This document shows, one piece after another, positions 41,908-49,397 of a stretch of DNA of 53,245 bases. The notes beneath the pieces were generated by a model. That model was not told the DNA's origin. It saw only the letters and a list, made by a program, of their open reading frames with translations, and made no database searches. The stretch lies in assembly GCA_015066745.1 (NCBI GenBank), contig SVNW01000019.1:1-53245 (forward strand), read 5' to 3'. This DNA comes from Ruminococcus sp. (GTDB lineage Bacteria; Bacillota; Clostridia; Oscillospirales; Ruminococcaceae). The translations under genes were made by a program, and so were the position numbers. Every line of letters starts with the position of its first letter. The stretch's first letter is position 1.

Positions 41908-42423
41908 ATGTCTGATAAGTTTTTAGAGGTTGGAAAGATAGTTACCGTACATGCATTAAAAGGTGAAGTCAAGATTGCACCATGGTGTGACAGTCCTGAT
42001 TTTATATGTGAATTTGATTATCTTTATCTTGATAAAAAAGGCGAAAAAACTGTTGATGTCGAGCACTCAAGAGTATTTAAAAATATGGTTATAGCTAAGT
42101 TTGAAGGCTATGATACAGTTGAGCAGGCACAGACATTAAGGGATAAAGTTCTGTATATATCAAGAGATGACGTTGAGCTTGAAGAAGGAACATATTTTAT
42201 AAAAGATCTCATAGGACTGAAAGTTGTTGACAAGGACAGCGGGAAAGAATATGGTGTAATAAAAGATGTTTTTCAGACAGGTGCAAATGACGTATATACT
42301 ATAAAAAACGGTGATAAAGAATATCTTATTCCTGCTATTGCCGATGTTGTACAGGATACAGATATCGAAGCGGGTATTATGACTATAACACCTCTGAAAG
42401 GACTTTTCGACGATGAAGATTGA
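41908..42423 (+). CDS. rimM: 16S rRNA processing protein RimM
   Basis: Assembly factor for the 30S subunit head, binding uS19. The 171 residues hold an N-terminal RimM barrel (VGKIVTVHALKGEVKI at about 7-22) and a PRC-barrel-like C-terminal domain (about 95-165, DLIGLKVVDKDSGKEYGVIK). GGAG lies upstream of the ATG with a rather long 13-base gap. It overlaps trmD by 11 bases, indicating translational coupling. Confidence 0.95.
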   Translation: MSDKFLEVGKIVTVHALKGEVKIAPWCDSPDFICEFDYLYLDKKGEKTVDVEHSRVFKNMVIAKFEGYDTVEQAQTLRDKVLYISRDDVELEEGTYFIKDLIGLKVVDKDSGKEYGVIKDVFQTGANDVYTIKNGDKEYLIPAIADVVQDTDIEAGIMTITPLKGLFDDED

Positions 42424-43111
42424 GATCGCTACACTTTTTCCGGAAATGTGTGAAGCTGTTCTTTCGGAAAGTATCATAGGACGTGCCAGAAAAAAAGGCC
42501 TCATAGATATTTCATGCAGAAATATCAGAGATTATACCACAGACAGACACAATCGTGTTGACGATACGCCTTATGGCGGAGGAATGGGCATGGTTATGCA
42601 GGCTCAGCCTATTTATGACTGTTACAAAGCATTTTGTGACGAACTTGGTACTAAGCCACATACTATATATATGTCACCGAAAGGAAAGGTTTTTGATCAG
42701 GCCAAGGCTATAGAACTTGCCTCCTATGAAAATATATTTATCATATGCGGTCACTATGAAGGTGTAGATCAGCGTGTTCTTGACAGTATAGTAGACGAAG
42801 AGATATCAATAGGTGATTACGTTCTCACAGGCGGAGAACTTCCGGCTATAGTTGTCGCCGATGCGGTTTCACGTATGTGCGATGGTGTACTTTCAGATGA
42901 AGCTTGCTATACTGATGAGAGCCATTTCAATGGTTTGCTTGAATATCCTCAGTATACACGACCTGAAGAATGGAATGGTATGCATGTACCTGAGGTGTTA
43001 CTTTCGGGACATCATAAGAAAATAGAAGAATACAGACATGCTCAGAGTCTGGAACTCACTAAGAGGTTAAGACCTGATATGTATGAGAAATATATCACTA
43101 AGGAAAAGTAA
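42413..43111 (+). CDS. trmD: tRNA (guanine-N1)-methyltransferase
   Basis: Methylates G37 of tRNAs with AdoMet, preventing frameshifts. The 232 residues have the TrmD marks: TLFPEM near 7-12, DDTPYGGGMGMVM (about 50-62), GHYEGVDQRV (about 111-120), and the knot sequence SIGDYVLTGGELPA (about 130-143). The start overlaps the end of rimM. In many Firmicutes rplS follows; here no rplS is present and a separately promoted HPr gene comes next. Confidence 0.97.
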   Translation: MKIEIATLFPEMCEAVLSESIIGRARKKGLIDISCRNIRDYTTDRHNRVDDTPYGGGMGMVMQAQPIYDCYKAFCDELGTKPHTIYMSPKGKVFDQAKAIELASYENIFIICGHYEGVDQRVLDSIVDEEISIGDYVLTGGELPAIVVADAVSRMCDGVLSDEACYTDESHFNGLLEYPQYTRPEEWNGMHVPEVLLSGHHKKIEEYRHAQSLELTKRLRPDMYEKYITKEK

Positions 43112-43294
43112 CATAGGTGAATTTGTACAATGTTATGATCAATAATGTTGAACATAAATATAAAGTATTGTTGAAATTTGTTGGACTTAAATATATTTTT
43201 GTGAAAAATAACTAAAATATCATACTAAAGTATTCTTTGCGTAATCAATGCGTAGAAATTTCGTTGTAAAGTTGCATATATCGTGAATTATGCG
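43112..43294. other. Intergenic stretch after trmD
   Basis: AT-rich, with no coding frame with a ribosome site and no clear terminator for the trmD operon. Confidence 0.4.
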
Positions 43295-43323
43295 TTGACT
43301 AACGTGAAAATTACTTGTATAAT
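43295..43323 (+). promoter_or_regulatory. Promoter of ptsH
   Basis: TTGACT, 17-base spacer, TATAAT. The leader of about 115 bases has two small hairpins, CACTCT-TTT-AGAGTG (43335-43349) and CCTGC-TTTTT-GCAGG (43379-43393). Confidence 0.8.
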
Positions 43324-43445
43324 ATCTTTTAGGACACTCTTTTAGAGTGGTGTGTAATATTCGTATAAAGTTTAAAATCCTGCTTTTTGCAGGTAAGGTT
43401 ATAGAAGAGTATGCAATAATATTTTGAACAAGGAGAGTTTTTATT

Positions 43446-43718
43446 ATGTTTGTAAAAGAAGTAATGGTACAGAATCAGGTAGGACTCCATGCAAGACCGG
43501 CAACATTTTTTATTCAGAAAGCTAACGAATTCAAGGCTTCTATCTGGATCGAAAAAGAAGAACGCAGAGTAAATGCGAAAAGCCTTCTCGGTATTCTTTC
43601 ACTCGGCATTGTAGGCGGTACATCTATAAAGATTATTGCTGACGGTTCAGATGAACAGGTTGCGGTTGAAGCACTTGTAGACCTTGTTACAAGCGGTTTC
43701 AGTGAGGACAGAGATTAA
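43446..43718 (+). CDS. ptsH: HPr phosphocarrier protein
   Basis: A 90-residue PTS phosphocarrier. Catalytic His15 sits in GLHARPAT and regulatory Ser46 in VNAKSLLGI, the site phosphorylated by HPr kinase in Firmicutes for carbon catabolite control. His15 distinguishes it from Crh. AAGGAGAG precedes ATG. No ptsI is adjacent; in Firmicutes that lack PTS sugars such HPr can be mainly regulatory. Confidence 0.96.
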   Translation: MFVKEVMVQNQVGLHARPATFFIQKANEFKASIWIEKEERRVNAKSLLGILSLGIVGGTSIKIIADGSDEQVAVEALVDLVTSGFSEDRD

Positions 43719-43747
43719 TTTCTTTGCGAAAAATATTAAAAAATAAA

Positions 43748-43787
43748 ACGGACTTATGCCGGCTTTTTATGTCGGCAGTAAGTCCGT
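43748..43787. terminator. Bidirectional terminator between ptsH and spoIVB
   Basis: Long stem ACGGACTTA/TAAGTCCGT extended by TGCCGGC/GTCGGCA, T-rich loop and flanks; serves both convergent genes. Confidence 0.9.
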
Positions 43788-43793
43788 ATGTTT

Positions 43794-45008
43794 TTATAGC
43801 CCCTGGCTTATCTCGTACATATTTTCGCAGAATATACCGTATCCTCTTGACGGGTCGTCTACAAATACATGAGTTACAGCACCGACAAGTTTTCCGTTCT
43901 GTATAATCGGGCTTCCGCTCATTCCCTGAACTATACCGCCTGATTTTTTCAGAAGTTCTTTGTCGGTTATTTTTATGACCATATTTTTTGAAGTGTTATC
44001 GGTATTGTAGTCAATTTCTTCGATTTCTATTTCATAGACTTCAGGTTCGTCTCCGCTTAGAGTAGAGTATATATGTGCTTTTCCGGTTTTTATATCTTGT
44101 TTTAATGCCATTGGTATTGGCTCGCTTGCAGAAAAGTCAGGAGATATTGTTCCGAAAACACCGTATTTGTTGTTTATCATAAGCATTCCGCATGACTCCG
44201 GACCTGAAAAAGAACCCTGAAGTTCTCCGGGGGTTCCGCATATACCTTTTTTTACACCGCAGATATTTACTTCCATTACCTCGCCACTTGAAAGAGGAAT
44301 GATTTGTCCTGTGTCTGAGTCGCATACAGGGTGTCCGAGTCCGCCGAATGTATTTGTAAGAGTATCAAGATATGTTACTGTTCCTATTCCGGCAGAACTG
44401 TCTCTTACCCATATTCCGAGCTTATATTTTCCGTCACTGTCAGAATATGCAGGAGATATTTCAGTGCATATTTCCTTGCCATCTCTGATAAGCACTATCT
44501 GTATTTTCCGGCTTGAAAGGTCAGATACTGCTTTTTCGAGTTCGTTATTTGATGTGATCTCTGTGCCGTTTACGGACTTTATTATATCTCCTTTTTTTAT
44601 GCCTGCGTTTTTGGCAGGTGAGATATTTTTTCCGTTACATACGACATCTCCGGTTTTTATGACCATTACCCCGTCCATTATAAGTTTTATGCCAAATGGT
44701 TTTCCGCATGGGGAGAGCATAGGTACGTCGATGTTTTGTACTTCCACGCTTTTTATCGGAATTACATTCATAAGCATCAGTTGAGCTTTTGTTGTTCCTG
44801 ATGATATTTTATCGACGGGTGCAGTTCCTGACAGATTTTCGGGTCTGGCAGTTATTTTCAGAATTTTACCGAATGTTATATTCATGCCCGAGTCGCTGTC
44901 ACAATAATAACTGTCCGGAAGGTGGTAAGAATAATATGTCAGCGTTCCGAACAGTGTAAATACGCTTAAAGTCAGAAAAAATGTAAATTTTTTGATAAGT
45001 TTTTTCAT
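43794..45008 (-). CDS. spoIVB: SpoIVB serine peptidase (family S55)
   Basis: Sporulation signalling protease that, in Bacillus, is secreted from the forespore and cuts SpoIVFA to release pro-SigK processing. The 404 residues hold an N-terminal membrane anchor (about 7-29), a PDZ domain (about 120-190, GIKKGDIIKSVNGTEI), the His motif GGLGHPVCD (about 232-240) and the catalytic-Ser motif GMSGSP (362-367). GAGGTG lies 6 bases before ATG. It neighbours spo0A as in most spore-formers, but here on the opposite strand with one small gene between. Its presence suggests real or ancestral sporulation ability. Confidence 0.93.
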   Translation of the reverse strand: MKKLIKKFTFFLTLSVFTLFGTLTYYSYHLPDSYYCDSDSGMNITFGKILKITARPENLSGTAPVDKISSGTTKAQLMLMNVIPIKSVEVQNIDVPMLSPCGKPFGIKLIMDGVMVIKTGDVVCNGKNISPAKNAGIKKGDIIKSVNGTEITSNNELEKAVSDLSSRKIQIVLIRDGKEICTEISPAYSDSDGKYKLGIWVRDSSAGIGTVTYLDTLTNTFGGLGHPVCDSDTGQIIPLSSGEVMEVNICGVKKGICGTPGELQGSFSGPESCGMLMINNKYGVFGTISPDFSASEPIPMALKQDIKTGKAHIYSTLSGDEPEVYEIEIEEIDYNTDNTSKNMVIKITDKELLKKSGGIVQGMSGSPIIQNGKLVGAVTHVFVDDPSRGYGIFCENMYEISQGL

Positions 45009-45045
45009 TTTGACACCTCATACTTTTAAACTGATAATATTAATA

Positions 45046-45074
45046 TTGACACTGTTATCAGAAAATATTAAAGT
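45046..45074 (+). promoter_or_regulatory. Possible promoter of the small membrane protein gene
   Basis: TTGACA, 17-base spacer, TAAAGT. A 7-bp inverted repeat CTGATAA/TTATCAG (45031-45061) spans the -35 and lies in the divergent region facing spoIVB. Confidence 0.5.
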
Positions 45075-45121
45075 ATATAGCTGTTCTTATTTTTATAAAA
45101 TTTTTCAAAGGAAGTGAGCTT

Positions 45122-45607
45122 ATAAAAAAATTAAGAAAACCGCTTATTGTGCTTCTTGTCATACTTCTGATCATATATCCTCTTTTTATGAATTTTCTTG
45201 GTGGCACAGCTCTTATATATGAAGCATATGATAATATGGGGATGTCACTTCTTGAAGAAGCTGATTTCAGAAGATTCTGTACACTTGGTGTAATGATGCT
45301 TGTGTCGTCACTTCTTTTTACAGTATCAACAGTTTTATGTATACGCAAAAAAGATATACCTGCTGTAGTGATAGAAACTTCAGGAATAATATTGTGTATG
45401 GCAGTAGTTCTGACACTGCGTAAAATAGCTCTTGAAAGCGGTCTTTCCAATGATGAGTTAAAACCATATGCGGATATATATATGGAAAGACACATTCCGA
45501 CAATAGCGCACAGTATTGTATTGTATATTATTTCTTTTGCAAGCTATTTTTCATACGAAAATAAGGTAAAGAGAAATATGAAGAAAGATAAAGATGGAAA
45601 AAATTGA
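45122..45607 (+). CDS. Small four-helix membrane protein; unusual start
   Basis: About 160 residues with four hydrophobic segments (near 8-25, 57-78, 87-105 and 134-150) and a Lys-rich tail (KVKRNMKKDKDGKN). No family recognised. The start is uncertain. GTG 45149 lies inside the first helix and has no ribosome site, whereas AAAGGAAGTGAG is well placed for ATA at 45122. Starting there gives the natural-looking N-terminus (M)KKLRKPLIVLL. No ATG or in-frame TTG is seen nearby. Either ATA serves as start, or translation begins at the GTG. Lies between spoIVB and spo0A; its role is unknown. Confidence 0.65.
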   Translation: MKKLRKPLIVLLVILLIIYPLFMNFLGGTALIYEAYDNMGMSLLEEADFRRFCTLGVMMLVSSLLFTVSTVLCIRKKDIPAVVIETSGIILCMAVVLTLRKIALESGLSNDELKPYADIYMERHIPTIAHSIVLYIISFASYFSYENKVKRNMKKDKDGKN

Positions 45608-45698
45608 ACAAAATTATCAAAAATCAGTAATCCAAAATAATCCAAAATAGTTGTGATGTACAAAAAATGAAATGATGTAATTTTTTGCTAGAAACCTC

Positions 45699-45727
45699 TT
45701 GATTAATCTGCAAATCTATGGTAAAAT
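45699..45727 (+). promoter_or_regulatory. Promoter of spo0A
   Basis: TTGATT, 17-base spacer, TAAAAT, 32 bases before the ATG. No clear 0A box (TGTCGAA) or SigH site was seen. Confidence 0.6.
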
Positions 45728-45759
45728 ATAGAAGTAGTAATAATTTAGGAGGTTTAACA

Positions 45760-46524
45760 ATGTTAAACAAAATAAGAGTATTAATTGGTGATGATAGCGT
45801 AGAATATGGTGTTGCTTGTGCGAACACCCTCAGAAACACAGGCTGGTATGTGATTACAAGAGCGAAGGACGGTGCGAAGATTCTTGATTCAATAAGAAAT
45901 GATGTACCTGATATTGTTGTACTTGATGCGGTTCTTCCGAATATAGATGCTATTGAAGTTATAAAGAGATCTTCCGAACTTCAGCATAAGCCAAAATTTA
46001 TAGTTACTTCTCCATATGACAATCCATTTGTAGAAAAACAGGTTATGGAGGGTGGAGCGTCATATTTTATGCTAAGACCCTTTGATGTAAATACACTCAG
46101 AGATCGTATATCCTCGATCATAGAGAAAAATTCAGAGCCTGAAGATACACAGGAAAACAGCAGTGATCTTGAGATAGTAGTCACAGATGTTATACACCAG
46201 CTCGGTGTGCCTGCACATATCAAGGGCTACCATTATCTAAGAGAAGCTATACTGTCATCTCTTGCAGACAGAGAACTTCTCGAAAGCGTAACAAAGTCTT
46301 TATACCCAAACGTTGCAGTAAAATTTCAGACAACGTCATCAAGGGTTGAGAGAGCTATACGTCATGCAATCGAAATAGCGTGGGACAGAGGCAATGTAGA
46401 GATCTTAAACTCATTTTTCGGATACACCGTAAACACTAACAAGGGAAAACCGACAAATTCAGAGTTTATAGCACTTATAACAGACAAACTCAGACTTCAG
46501 TACAAATCAGTACTTTCAAGTTAA
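45760..46524 (+). CDS. spo0A: Sporulation master regulator Spo0A
   Basis: A 254-residue response regulator. The receiver (1-120) has Asp11/Asp12, phospho-acceptor Asp56 (VVLDAVLP) and Thr83, but the conserved Lys of the LKP motif is Arg106 (YFMLRPFD). The C-terminal Spo0A DNA-binding domain (about 138-254) is well kept, with [37 protein letters not shown] and [12 protein letters not shown]. Start at ATG 45760, after AGGAGG; the GTG... frame opening at 45718 lies over the promoter. Usually it controls entry into sporulation and other stationary-phase genes; the Lys to Arg change may alter switching. Confidence 0.95.
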   Translation: MLNKIRVLIGDDSVEYGVACANTLRNTGWYVITRAKDGAKILDSIRNDVPDIVVLDAVLPNIDAIEVIKRSSELQHKPKFIVTSPYDNPFVEKQVMEGGASYFMLRPFDVNTLRDRISSIIEKNSEPEDTQENSSDLEIVVTDVIHQLGVPAHIKGYHYLREAILSSLADRELLESVTKSLYPNVAVKFQTTSSRVERAIRHAIEIAWDRGNVEILNSFFGYTVNTNKGKPTNSEFIALITDKLRLQYKSVLSS

Positions 46525-46579
46525 ACCTCATTTCTTGCCGGCGTAGAGCGATAAATCATATTTGAAAGGAAATGTTATT

Positions 46580-47089
46580 ATGAATTTTATCAAAAAAGAC
46601 ATCTCGGATTTCAACGTAAATCCATTTAAAATGATCGGAAAAGACTGGTATCTTATTACGTCGGCAAATTCACCGGAGGATTACAATACCATGACAGCTT
46701 CATGGGGCGCATTTGGTGAAATGTGGGGAAAACATATGTTTACTTGTGCAGTAAGACCTAACAGACACACTTATAGTTACATAGACAACAGCGAAAACGA
46801 ATATTTTTCAATATCATTCTTTGATGAAAAGTACAGAGATATGCTTAGCTTCTGCGGAACAAAATCAGGCAGAGATTATGACAAAGCAAAGGAAACAGGT
46901 ATAACACCTGTTGTTATTGACGGCACTGTTGCTTTTGAAGAAGCACATACGGTTATAGTGTGCAGAAAAATGTTTTCACAGGATATGAATGAGGAAAGCT
47001 TTATTGATAAGGACGCACTTAAATTTTACGAAAAAGACCCGTTCCACAGAATGTATATTTCAGAGGTAATGGCAATATATCAGAAATAA
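46580..47089 (+). CDS. Flavin reductase-like FMN-binding protein
   Basis: A 169-residue protein of the flavin reductase-like fold. It has DWYLITSANSPEDYNTMTAS near 27-46 (the typical substrate/FMN loop with the Thr-Ala-Ser phosphate contact), CAVRPNRHTYSYI near 61-73 and EYFSISFF near 78-85. It probably binds FMN and acts as an NAD(P)H oxidoreductase; many such small genes are of unknown specificity. Start at ATG 46580, 9 bases after AAAGGA. Confidence 0.85.
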   Translation: MNFIKKDISDFNVNPFKMIGKDWYLITSANSPEDYNTMTASWGAFGEMWGKHMFTCAVRPNRHTYSYIDNSENEYFSISFFDEKYRDMLSFCGTKSGRDYDKAKETGITPVVIDGTVAFEEAHTVIVCRKMFSQDMNEESFIDKDALKFYEKDPFHRMYISEVMAIYQK

Positions 47090-47098
47090 GAGATAAGA

Positions 47099-47156
47099 CA
47101 TACGCTTTTTATGAGATTCACATGGTTGAATTTTATGGCAAAAGCGTATGTTTTTT
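47099..47156 (+). terminator. Terminator, first copy of a 63-bp repeated hairpin
   Basis: Perfect 11-pair stem CATACGCTTTT/AAAAGCGTATG with a 30-base loop, then six T. The same element recurs at 48277-48334, and as a decayed copy at about 50684-50728. Confidence 0.85.
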
Positions 47157-47159
47157 GTT

Positions 47160-48207
47160 GAAAATAATGTAAAATATGCCATATTGATTTTCGAGGATAA
47201 ATATGTTACAATAAAAGCAGAGAGGAGATAGAGAAATGGCAGACAAAGACGCAATTACAAAAGAATATATGCAGGATAATAAAATTTTTGCCGATGCATT
47301 CAATTTTTATATGTACGACGGAAAACAGGTGATAAAACCCGAACAGCTAAGACCGCTTGATACTACAGCGATAGCACTTCCTTTCGGAAATGATTTTAAT
47401 GCAAAACCTGTACAGAAATATCGTGATGTACTGAAATTTCTGACAGCTATGACTGATGATAATGTAGCGTATGTGATATATGGCATAGAAGTTCAGTCAA
47501 AAATGCATTTTGCTATGCCTGTAAGGAATATGCTGTATGATGCAATTTCATATTCAAATCAGGTTGAAGAAACAGCGAAAATTCATAGAAAAAACAAGGA
47601 CAGACCCGGTTCTCAGGACGAATTTCTGAGCGGATTTTATGAAGATGATGTACTTTTGCCGGTGATAACTCTTGTGATATATTTTGGTGCAGACGAATGG
47701 ACAGCGCCAAAGTCGATTTATGAGATGTTCAGCACAAAAGACCCATATATTTTAAAATTTGCACAGGACTACAAAATAAATCTGATAGCTCCTGCATCTA
47801 TTGCAGATGAAGATTTTGCAAAATTCAGTACAGAACTAAACCAGGCTTTAAAATATGTAAAATATTCATCGGATAAGGATAAATTAAGAAAGCTTGTTAA
47901 TGAGGACTGTGCATATCAGAATATTTCAAGAAAAACCGCAGACATGATAAATATAGTAACAGGCTCAGAATTGAAATTTGAAAACGGAGAGGAGAGCGTT
48001 GATATGTGTAAAGCAATATATGATATCAGAGAAGATGCAAAACTTGAAGGTAAACTTGAAGGTAAACTTGAAGGCAAACTTGAAGGTACGCATGATGCAA
48101 ATATTGAGGTAGCTAAAAAATTATTGATTCTTGAAAAACTTTCATTTGAAGAAATATCATCAATATGCAGTCTTTCGCTTGAAGAAATAAACAAACTCGC
48201 CAAAGAA
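47160..48207 (+). repeat. Approx. 1.05-kb direct repeat, copy 1 (leader plus Rpn gene)
   Basis: Aligns to about 50721-51768 at an offset of 3,561 bp. The coding part is nearly identical (differences seen near 48178 and 48192); similarity starts in the upstream hairpin region and stops in the final codons. Confidence 0.85.
47184..47212 (+). promoter_or_regulatory. Promoter of Rpn gene copy 1
   Basis: TTGATT, 17-base spacer, TACAAT. Confidence 0.6.
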
Positions 48208-48222
48208 ACTATTGATGTTTAA
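47236..48222 (+). CDS. Rpn-family recombination-promoting nuclease, copy 1
   Basis: A 328-residue protein of the PD-(D/E)XK nuclease-family transposase (Rpn) group. The nuclease core shows YVIYGIEVQSK (E-x-Q-x-K, about 78-88) followed by MPVRNMLYDAISYSNQVEE, typical of the group. The C-terminal third has four tandem KLEG units (12-bp DNA repeats at about 48040-48085) before a helical end. Rpn proteins cut DNA and promote RecA-independent recombination. AGAGGAGA precedes ATG. Almost identical to the gene at 50797-51783, apart from the last four to five codons and a few silent changes. Confidence 0.9.
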   Translation: MADKDAITKEYMQDNKIFADAFNFYMYDGKQVIKPEQLRPLDTTAIALPFGNDFNAKPVQKYRDVLKFLTAMTDDNVAYVIYGIEVQSKMHFAMPVRNMLYDAISYSNQVEETAKIHRKNKDRPGSQDEFLSGFYEDDVLLPVITLVIYFGADEWTAPKSIYEMFSTKDPYILKFAQDYKINLIAPASIADEDFAKFSTELNQALKYVKYSSDKDKLRKLVNEDCAYQNISRKTADMINIVTGSELKFENGEESVDMCKAIYDIREDAKLEGKLEGKLEGKLEGTHDANIEVAKKLLILEKLSFEEISSICSLSLEEINKLAKETIDV

Positions 48223-48276
48223 GTTATAGCGATAAAAATTTCAGTTTTATAAATATATCATAAATAAAAAATAAAA

Positions 48277-48334
48277 CATACGCTTTTTATGAGATTCACC
48301 TAGTTGAAGTTTATAGTAAAAGCGTATGTTTTTT
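48277..48334 (+). terminator. Terminator, second copy of the repeated hairpin
   Basis: The same 11-pair stem and T run as at 47099-47156, with a few loop changes. It ends the Rpn copy 1 transcript. Confidence 0.85.
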
Positions 48335-48348
48335 GTTGCAAAAATGAA

Positions 48349-48377
48349 TTGACGAAGTTGAAATATGTGCGTATAAT
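48349..48377 (+). promoter_or_regulatory. Promoter of the DUF3791 gene
   Basis: TTGACG, 17-base spacer, TATAAT; start near 48384, 27 bases before ATG. Confidence 0.75.
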
Positions 48378-48410
48378 GTATATAGCAAAATAAAGAAGGG
48401 TGTGTTTATT

Positions 48411-48626
48411 ATGGACAGGAAAACAACAGAATTTATCATTTACATTATCCATGAAATTGCAAATTCCAAAAACGAAGCTCCTTCAAAAATATATAAAGTA
48501 CTGGAGAATACAGGTTGTATTCAAGAATATCTTGTTCCGTTTTATGATGTTCTTCATACAATGAGTTCTGAAAGTGTAATAGATGATGTTAAAGAGTTTA
48601 TTGAAGCAAGAGGAGTGGTGATATGA
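48411..48626 (+). CDS. DUF3791-family small protein
   Basis: A 71-residue protein that looks like DUF3791: TEFIIYIIHEIANSKNEAPS, then IYKVLENTGCIQEYLVPFYD, then LHTMSSESVIDDVKEFIE. Members are usually followed directly by a DUF3990 gene, and the pair recurs in gut Firmicutes in a toxin-antitoxin-like layout. Here its TGA overlaps the ATG of a DUF3990-like remnant (ATGA), so the coupling is kept although the partner is broken. GAAGGG lies 10 bases before ATG. Confidence 0.8.
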   Translation: MDRKTTEFIIYIIHEIANSKNEAPSKIYKVLENTGCIQEYLVPFYDVLHTMSSESVIDDVKEFIEARGVVI

Positions 48627-48716
48627 CAGTGTATCATGGTACTGATATAGTTGTTACAAAGCCGGATGTTTTTCATTCTGCTAAAAGATTGGATTTTTGA
48701 GCGGGGTTTATATTGC
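48623..48716 (+). pseudogene. DUF3990-like gene remnant (ADP-ribosyltransferase-like N-terminus)
   Basis: The frame from ATG 48623 reads MTVYHGTDIVVTKPDVFHSA and stops at TGA 48698 after 25 residues, exactly where intact members continue LDFGAGFY. The bases after the stop still encode AGF. The YHGT motif with the following KPD and H-S-K/R-LDF pattern is typical of DUF3990, related in fold to ADP-ribosyltransferases. The expected remaining 130 or so residues are missing, and sequence of another gene follows at once. So there is a stop plus a large deletion. Confidence 0.7.
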
Positions 48717-48931
48717 ATGGCAGATAGAGTACTTGAAAACTTTTATAGGGAACATCTTGATGAAGATATTATTTTTTGTTTGTCAGAGCGCCGAAAAATT
48801 TCTTTTGAGCAAGCAATGAATATATATTATCATAGTCGTCTTGCAGACAGAATTTATGATGGTATGGCATTCAATATTTAGATTGTTCAGTATTGACTGA
48901 TATATTAGAACAGGAAATAGAGAAGAGTTAG
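48717..48931 (+). pseudogene. Frameshifted remnant of a small gene downstream of the DUF3990 remnant
   Basis: From ATG 48717 the frame reads MADRVLENFYREHLDEDIIF and further to RIYDGMAFNI, stop at 48879-48881. In another frame the text continues GIQYLDCSVLTDILEQEIEKS to a TAG at 48929-48931. This suggests one original frame broken by a small indel near 48862. The family is the helical partner often found fused or next to DUF3990. Weak ribosome site. Probably non-functional. Confidence 0.55.
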
Positions 48932-48983
48932 CAATAAAATAATGCAGAATTATAGATATATAGATTTAGAGAACTGGAATACA

Positions 48984-49013
48984 TTGTACATTTTTATTGT
49001 GTTAGTGTATAAT
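48984..49013 (+). promoter_or_regulatory. Promoter candidate 1 upstream of LRR-dockerin gene
   Basis: TTGTAC, 18-base spacer, TATAAT. Confidence 0.55.
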
Positions 49014-49044
49014 AAAGGTGTATATTTTTTGTTTTAAAAATCAA

Positions 49045-49073
49045 TTGATAACATTAATGTAAGGTTGTATAAT
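49045..49073 (+). promoter_or_regulatory. Promoter candidate 2 upstream of LRR-dockerin gene
   Basis: TTGATA, 17-base spacer, TATAAT. Transcription would start near 49080, only about 6 bases before the ATG of the 98-residue frame. Confidence 0.6.
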
Positions 49074-49085
49074 ATATAACAAGAT

Positions 49086-49382
49086 ATGACAGTTAAGGAT
49101 TGGTATATAAATGGTGATAATGATGTTTTTATAACTTTACTTTTTAATGATAAGGTTGTATCGAAAAATGAAAATACAATTGCCCTCGCAAATGCCGTGA
49201 GAAATGAAAATAATAGTATTTCTATTAATTCTTTAAAATCTGATAATGTTGAAAAATCAAGTTTATTGCCAAAGAATGTTCAGAGTGATGTAGCTTATAT
49301 AGCTCCTACCTACAGAACAAATGCTTTGTGTTTTATTAAAGAAGTGTTAAAAAATAAAACATATGGTATACTTAAACAATAA
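49086..49382 (+). CDS. Hypothetical 98-residue frame, possibly a gene fragment
   Basis: No family recognised. Composition is plausible (MTVKDWYINGDNDVFITLLF at the start; DVAYIAPTYRTNALCFIKEV near the end), but there is no ribosome site, and the ATG lies right at the predicted transcription start of the promoter before it. It could be leaderless, the 3' remnant of a longer gene, or simply the 300-base leader of the dockerin gene behind it (15 bp gap). Confidence 0.35.
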   Translation: MTVKDWYINGDNDVFITLLFNDKVVSKNENTIALANAVRNENNSISINSLKSDNVEKSSLLPKNVQSDVAYIAPTYRTNALCFIKEVLKNKTYGILKQ

Positions 49383-49397
49383 TTTGGAGGTCAGATT

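Noticed and set aside
48040..48085. Short tandem 12-bp repeats, considered as CRISPR or tandem-repeat array
   Set aside because: They are in-frame KLEG codon repeats of the Rpn protein, with no spacers; the same occurs at 51601-51646.
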